Assembly: GCA_964034945.1 (NCBI GenBank)
Contig: OZ035963.1
Span: 62,583,182 to 62,647,181, forward strand
Source of the DNA: Chrysopilus asiliformis
Taxonomy: Eukaryota; Arthropoda; Insecta; Diptera; Rhagionidae
DNA: 64,000 nucleotides
Direction of reading: 5' to 3'
Under the pieces are notes generated by a model. It was given only the letters and a program-made list of their open reading frames with translations, did no database searches and was not told the DNA's origin. This document shows, one piece after another, positions 59,871-64,000 of this stretch; position 1 is the first letter of the stretch, and each line of letters begins with the position of its first letter. The translations under genes and the position numbers were made by a program.

Positions 59871-61974
59871 ATTAACTTTTCAGTGTTTTTAAAGCCATTT
59901 TAAAGCCGTTTTAAAGCCGGTTTTCACTGCTTTTAAATCTGACAAAACTTTAAGAAAAAATAGTTAACTACAAAAAATCAGACCATTCTTTTACAATTTG
60001 TGAAAATTTTGTCGGATTTTTTTCCACATTTTTTTTTTGTTACATTTTTCGACACAAAAATTATCTCCATGAACAATTTTTCAAGAGCTTCAAATTTTCC
60101 TTAAATGGAAATGAGCTGTGCATATTTATTCCGGAATGGCCGGGACAGTGCCGAATTTAGGTATGTTGTCCCGGCGTCCCGGAAACCAAACTTGTGTCCT
60201 GGATTTTTCAAGTTAGTTTTACATTTTTTTATCAAACGGCAGAAAATACGATCACTAAATATGAGATACGTACTCTACTTGGACGGAGCGTTGCATCGAA
60301 CAACATTTTTATCGCCTGCGGCGCATTTTTTCACAGCCCTGCCCTCTCGGATTGATCCAAAATAAGTATTTATAGTTTGATTTTATTTGTAGTTTTGCTG
60401 GAAAAACTGCGTGTGTAGAATTTTTTTTGAATTATAAATTTTTTAAAGTATCTTTACGCTAGATTTCACATAAATTTTCGGCTTAAATTCGTCCTCGACT
60501 GAAAAGAAAAATCTCGCCAGTGTTTGTTACATAACATTGTTTTTATTTTCAACATTTTTAAGATGCTGCAAAGGCAAAATTGAAATCTATGGTAACATAT
60601 AAATTTGTCAAGCTGTTTTTGCGTTCCCATTTGATCTTTGCATATCCATTTATCTACAATTTAAACTTAAAACTGTTAATCTTAACCTGATTACAATTCT
60701 ATGAGTTTAGTTGCATTTTCCAACATCTTTACAGCGTAGAAACATTTCGCACATTTCCTTGTTAGCAGCTTATATTATGGTGAACTCTGTTCGTCTATCA
60801 CCTGACGAATGTCTTAAGATCTTTTGGCACCATTTGCAAAAAAGAAACAGGTAAAACGATACAATAATGGACAAAAGTTGTTGTTTGAATGGAGATTAAA
60901 GACAATACCAACAGAGTGTTATCGAATAGCAATGACGCTCCTGCTTATGTTTTTATTATGATTGTCTTGAGTTTGCAACGCGGTTGTTCGATTATATAAT
61001 ATGAAAATGTTGGCAAACAAGAAGAAGTTACCACCAGGAACATTTTTAGTTTCACCTTTGAGCCCTTTTGTGAGCTTGCAACATAATTGAACATCGCAAC
61101 ATAATTTTCAATGCTTCTTCTCGTTTTAAAACAATTTCTGTTTTTACTTTCGTTCGGGTGAAAAAAATTACGGAATTTATCGCAATTAACATCGGTTTGA
61201 ATAACCACGCCACGGTGGTTACTTCAATCGAGTCTTGTCCATCTAATTATGTTTCTTCAGGCTAATTTTAATTTCGGTTTTTTTTCTTTTTCATCAAATG
61301 ATGGGAAGAATGAATCAAGAATTCGTTAAGGCGAAGAAGCATGAGTAATTAAGCAACTGATGAAGTAAGCCCAAAAGAAAGTTTTTTTCCTTGACATCCG
61401 ACTGAAATGAAATCAAGCCCAAAAAAGAAATTTTCATCAGTTTTGGTTGGGGTTTACCTGTTTACCAAGAGATTAAAAATTTTGATCCAATGCTGGTCTA
61501 CAGATTCCAGCTTCCATTATGGTCCATTCAGTGTCCAGCATCGCTATTGATCTGCATAAACTTTTCACCGAATGAACCGTGGCCAAGAGGTGCTTATTAA
61601 CACTGCAAACATCGATTTTTATGTACATATCTGGAAAAATACATAACTTTTGTACATAAATTTTGATTTTGTATATCATACGGCTTCGAGTCCTAACTAA
61701 AAAAAATCATCATTTACTTTCGTAAGTAGAATTCATTGTTGCTGCTGCTACGTCTCTCTGTCTTGCGATTTTTACACTTTTCTTGGAGAGAAAGAAAACT
61801 TTTTCAGTGGAAGAAAGGTTAAAGTTGGTGCAATGCAAATCGTTTCAATAGCTGTGATGCCAATATGTTGAGATTTTACCTTTTTAAAAAATTTAATTTT
61901 CTTGGGTCATAACGTAGTTACGCTACTGACTATTTCGGGATAAGAAGTTGAATTTGTTTGAAATTTGAGAAGAT
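59871..61974. other. Non-coding stretch
   Basis: AT-rich. The patch CAGTGCCGAATTTAGG / GTCCCGGCGTCCCGGAA at 60145-60185 resembles a decayed DNA-transposon terminus, without a partner. No gene supported. Confidence 0.45.
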
Positions 61975-61977
61975 TAC

Positions 61978-62050
61978 GGGCTAGAATCGAACTTAAGCGA
62001 ATCTTTGGCCTACAAGCTTAGTTCCTTATCCACTAAGCCACGCTTCCAAA
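61978..62050 (-). tRNA. tRNA-like relic (pseudo-tRNA or SINE head)
   Basis: On the minus strand an A-box-like TGGCTTAGTGGATAAGG (62040-62024) is followed about 40 nt later by a B-box-like GTTCGATTCT (61992-61983), the spacing of a tRNA internal promoter. GTA falls near the anticodon position. The acceptor and T stems do not pair properly, so this is not a working tRNA. A decayed tRNA or tRNA-derived SINE is the likely source. Confidence 0.4.
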
Positions 62051-63897
62051 CTGTACCACAATTACTAACGATTATTTCTGCGACTCTGGAATCACTGTTT
62101 GTGTCATTTTAAGATGCTGCCTATATTTACTCATTATCACCTGACCAAGACCAACACAGAATACCGATTAGCACAAAATAATTTGAGTAGGCATCTTACA
62201 GCACTGTTCGATATCTTCTCAGCTAATAACGATATTACCAGTAAAAGAAAAAAATTCATCTGTATTTCCCATACCGTTTTGGTCGCATTTAATGATTATC
62301 AACGGTACTCCATGATTATTTCTTCCATCTCTTGTCCAGTCGGACATTCGAAGTCATCATCGATCAGTCAAGCATAACAATTCCATCGAAATTACTTTAT
62401 CTGCATTGAGTTTAGCTTCGAGCTACCTGGTCTGAGTACCTACCTGCCTCGTATTTACCGAGCCATTTGCGGCATGCACTAAAATTATACAAGAGTGCCT
62501 ACCTTTACGTATTTCTACGATTACGTGGGGACCGCCTTTGTAATTCTTACGGTGAATGGGTAATTTTTGTTGAAAATTACTCCAGCGTTAGTGTGATAGG
62601 GTTCGTTATTTGAATTTCGGTGGGGTTGAAAAACATCCAAAAATTGGTGCCGAGAAAGACGGGATGTTTCTAAGAAAATATCTAGTGATGTCTAAAGGAT
62701 TCTAGTGTTGATACCTGAAGAAAAAATTCTCCCCCACGTGGTTGCTTGAAATGCGGTTCCCGAAAACGCGAAGGTGCCACTACTGTGTTTGTCCAGCGAG
62801 CCAGAAGAAAGATTGAAAAGATTTGGTAGGGATGGTGCACCTCTCACCGTACGAAATCGAAACTGAAGAAAATTTTTGAATGGAAAACGAAGACGTCGCT
62901 CACCTGGCTTGGCCCAACTAACAGTAAACGATTACATTTCAGTTCACTTTCATTTGCTGGCGAGTTAAGTCATCGGAGATATCGTAAATAAAAATTTAAA
63001 TAAAAAAAAAAAGATATATAAAAAAAAAGAAAAAAGAAAAGAAAGATAGAAAAACTATCAAACGGAATTCAGCAACATAGAAATGTTGCTCACCTGAGTT
63101 GAAGTTTGTGTGGTTTTTCAAGCAACATAATCGAATCGTCATCATTCGAAATCAATATATTTTTCTATCGTGACTTAAGAGTGATAGAAAAAAGACTATC
63201 CCTCCAGCATAATACGACGCTTAAAACGGTAACATTTTTGCGATGGTGAATGAATGAAAGCGCACTCACCTCACTACGATAGAAAATCGGGTGCAAAAAA
63301 TAAGATAATAGCAATATTAAGAAAATACAATTTAAGATTTATAAATTTAAACCGTGTTTACTTTGTTATTGTTTTTTGTTGTTTATAATAAGTATAAGTG
63401 GTAGTGTTGCATCTTATATGCTATTTCCGCTTCTCATATATTTGCACTCCAACCGACTTTCGTCGGTTCCGTTCAACATCACAGAGTAGTCGTACCTGTC
63501 GTCTTTCTCCTCAGCCAACAACGAAAGTGAAATTATTTTTTTAGCGCATATTTTTCCATCACATTTGCGGCTTATTATAAACGACAGTGTGATCATTTAT
63601 TGGTAAAACAATTTAAAAATTATATTTTTAAATAAACCAAAGCTGTTATAATGACTTGGCATACCATTTTTTAATTATTCTATTCTTATTAAAAAAATAA
63701 ACAGAGTTTGAGAAATTAGGGTGAAAATGTCGAACAGTGGATAATTTGCAAAGTGTTGAAAAAACGTGATTAAAATTTCTCAGAAAACAAATCTAGCCGG
63801 TGGTGTGTGTTTAGAAAAATTCTTAATTATCAAAAAAAAATCTACCAATTCTAATTTAATTGTTACCGGATTTCCTTTTTAATTGTTAATGAATAAA
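62051..63897. other. Non-coding stretch, probably promoter and 5' UTR of the last gene
   Basis: No coding exon supported. GCTCACCTG or CACTCACCT recurs at about 62905, 63091 and 63264, roughly 175-185 bp apart, each followed or preceded by GATAGAAAA, suggesting a very decayed tandem repeat. TTTCTCAG at 63776-63783 is a possible splice acceptor for the 5' UTR of the gene starting at 63898. Confidence 0.35.
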
Positions 63898-64000
63898 ATG
63901 TTACCAAAAATGTTTCGAATCCTTGTGATCGCGTTACTTCACACTCGAACCATGATCGCTGCTGAAATTCCAATCAATCCGGAAAAATCACCATATTCTA
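63898..64000 (+). CDS. N-terminus of a secreted protein, cut by the window end
   Basis: The frame opens at ATG 63898 and stays open for 34 codons to the last base of the window. Residues 1-22 look like a signal peptide: MLPKMFRILVIALLH, a hydrophobic core after a basic start, then TRTMIAA, with cleavage likely after IAA. The mature part begins EIPINPEKSPYS. The ATG has A at -3; a second in-frame Met is at codon 5. Product unknown: too little is present to name a family, and a chance open frame cannot be fully excluded. Confidence 0.6.
   Translation, partial: MLPKMFRILVIALLHTRTMIAAEIPINPEKSPYS

Noticed and set aside
62099..62377. 92-codon plus-strand frame
   Set aside because: No motif, no signal peptide and no recognisable family; the neighbouring DNA is relic-like.
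1..64000. CRISPR arrays, bacterial-type operons, riboswitches
   Set aside because: The DNA is clearly eukaryotic with spliced genes; the tandem arrays have no unique equal-length spacers.

Overview
This 64 kb window is AT-rich eukaryotic DNA from an insect. Two spliced genes have insect-type GT-AG introns, long non-coding stretches are full of short transposon remnants (hAT, pogo/Tigger-like, Tc1/mariner, GTCT-microsatellite-bearing repeats), and the best gene is an arthropod-like cytosolic glutamine synthetase. A dipteran or a related order is my guess from overall feel only; nothing here fixes the species.

Layout. (1) 1.3-7.9 kb, minus strand: a complete six-exon glutamine synthetase gene (368 codons). 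Its large first intron is swollen by a dispersed repeat and a 1.3 kb hAT element with an exact 8-bp target duplication. (2) 8-16.7 kb: no gene; several MITEs and two copies of a GTCT/GTCC-microsatellite repeat (family B). (3) 16.76-17.57 kb, plus strand: an inverted, partial copy of the last two glutamine synthetase exons with two nonsense codons, so a pseudogene. (4) 21.0-24.9 kb, minus strand: a two-exon gene for a 999-residue secreted, proline-rich, low-complexity protein, probably extracellular matrix or cuticle related. (5) 24.9-63.9 kb: about 39 kb in which I find no convincing host exon. It holds two further hAT-type elements, six copies of a modular repeat (family A), more family B copies, minisatellites, a GC-rich MITE with a TAA duplication, and a tRNA-like relic. 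(6) 63.9 kb to the end, plus strand: the first coding piece of a gene for a secreted protein, cut by the window edge.

The most notable item is at 28040-28106 (plus strand): a sequence that folds by hand into a complete hammerhead ribozyme. It has the CUGANGA and GAAA core, a GUC cleavage site, and three correctly placed helices of 6, 4 and 6 bp. A 14-bp hairpin lies just downstream. A decayed relative of the same repeat lies near 45.4 kb and has lost the catalytic residues. Self-cleaving motifs of this kind are known in some retroelements and satellite DNAs; which element carries this one is not visible here.

The two complete host genes are on the same strand. Each has a splice acceptor directly abutting its start ATG, so each probably has an upstream non-coding first exon that I cannot place. 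There is no operon-like or pathway link between the genes; the rest of the window is best read as a transposon graveyard between and inside host genes.
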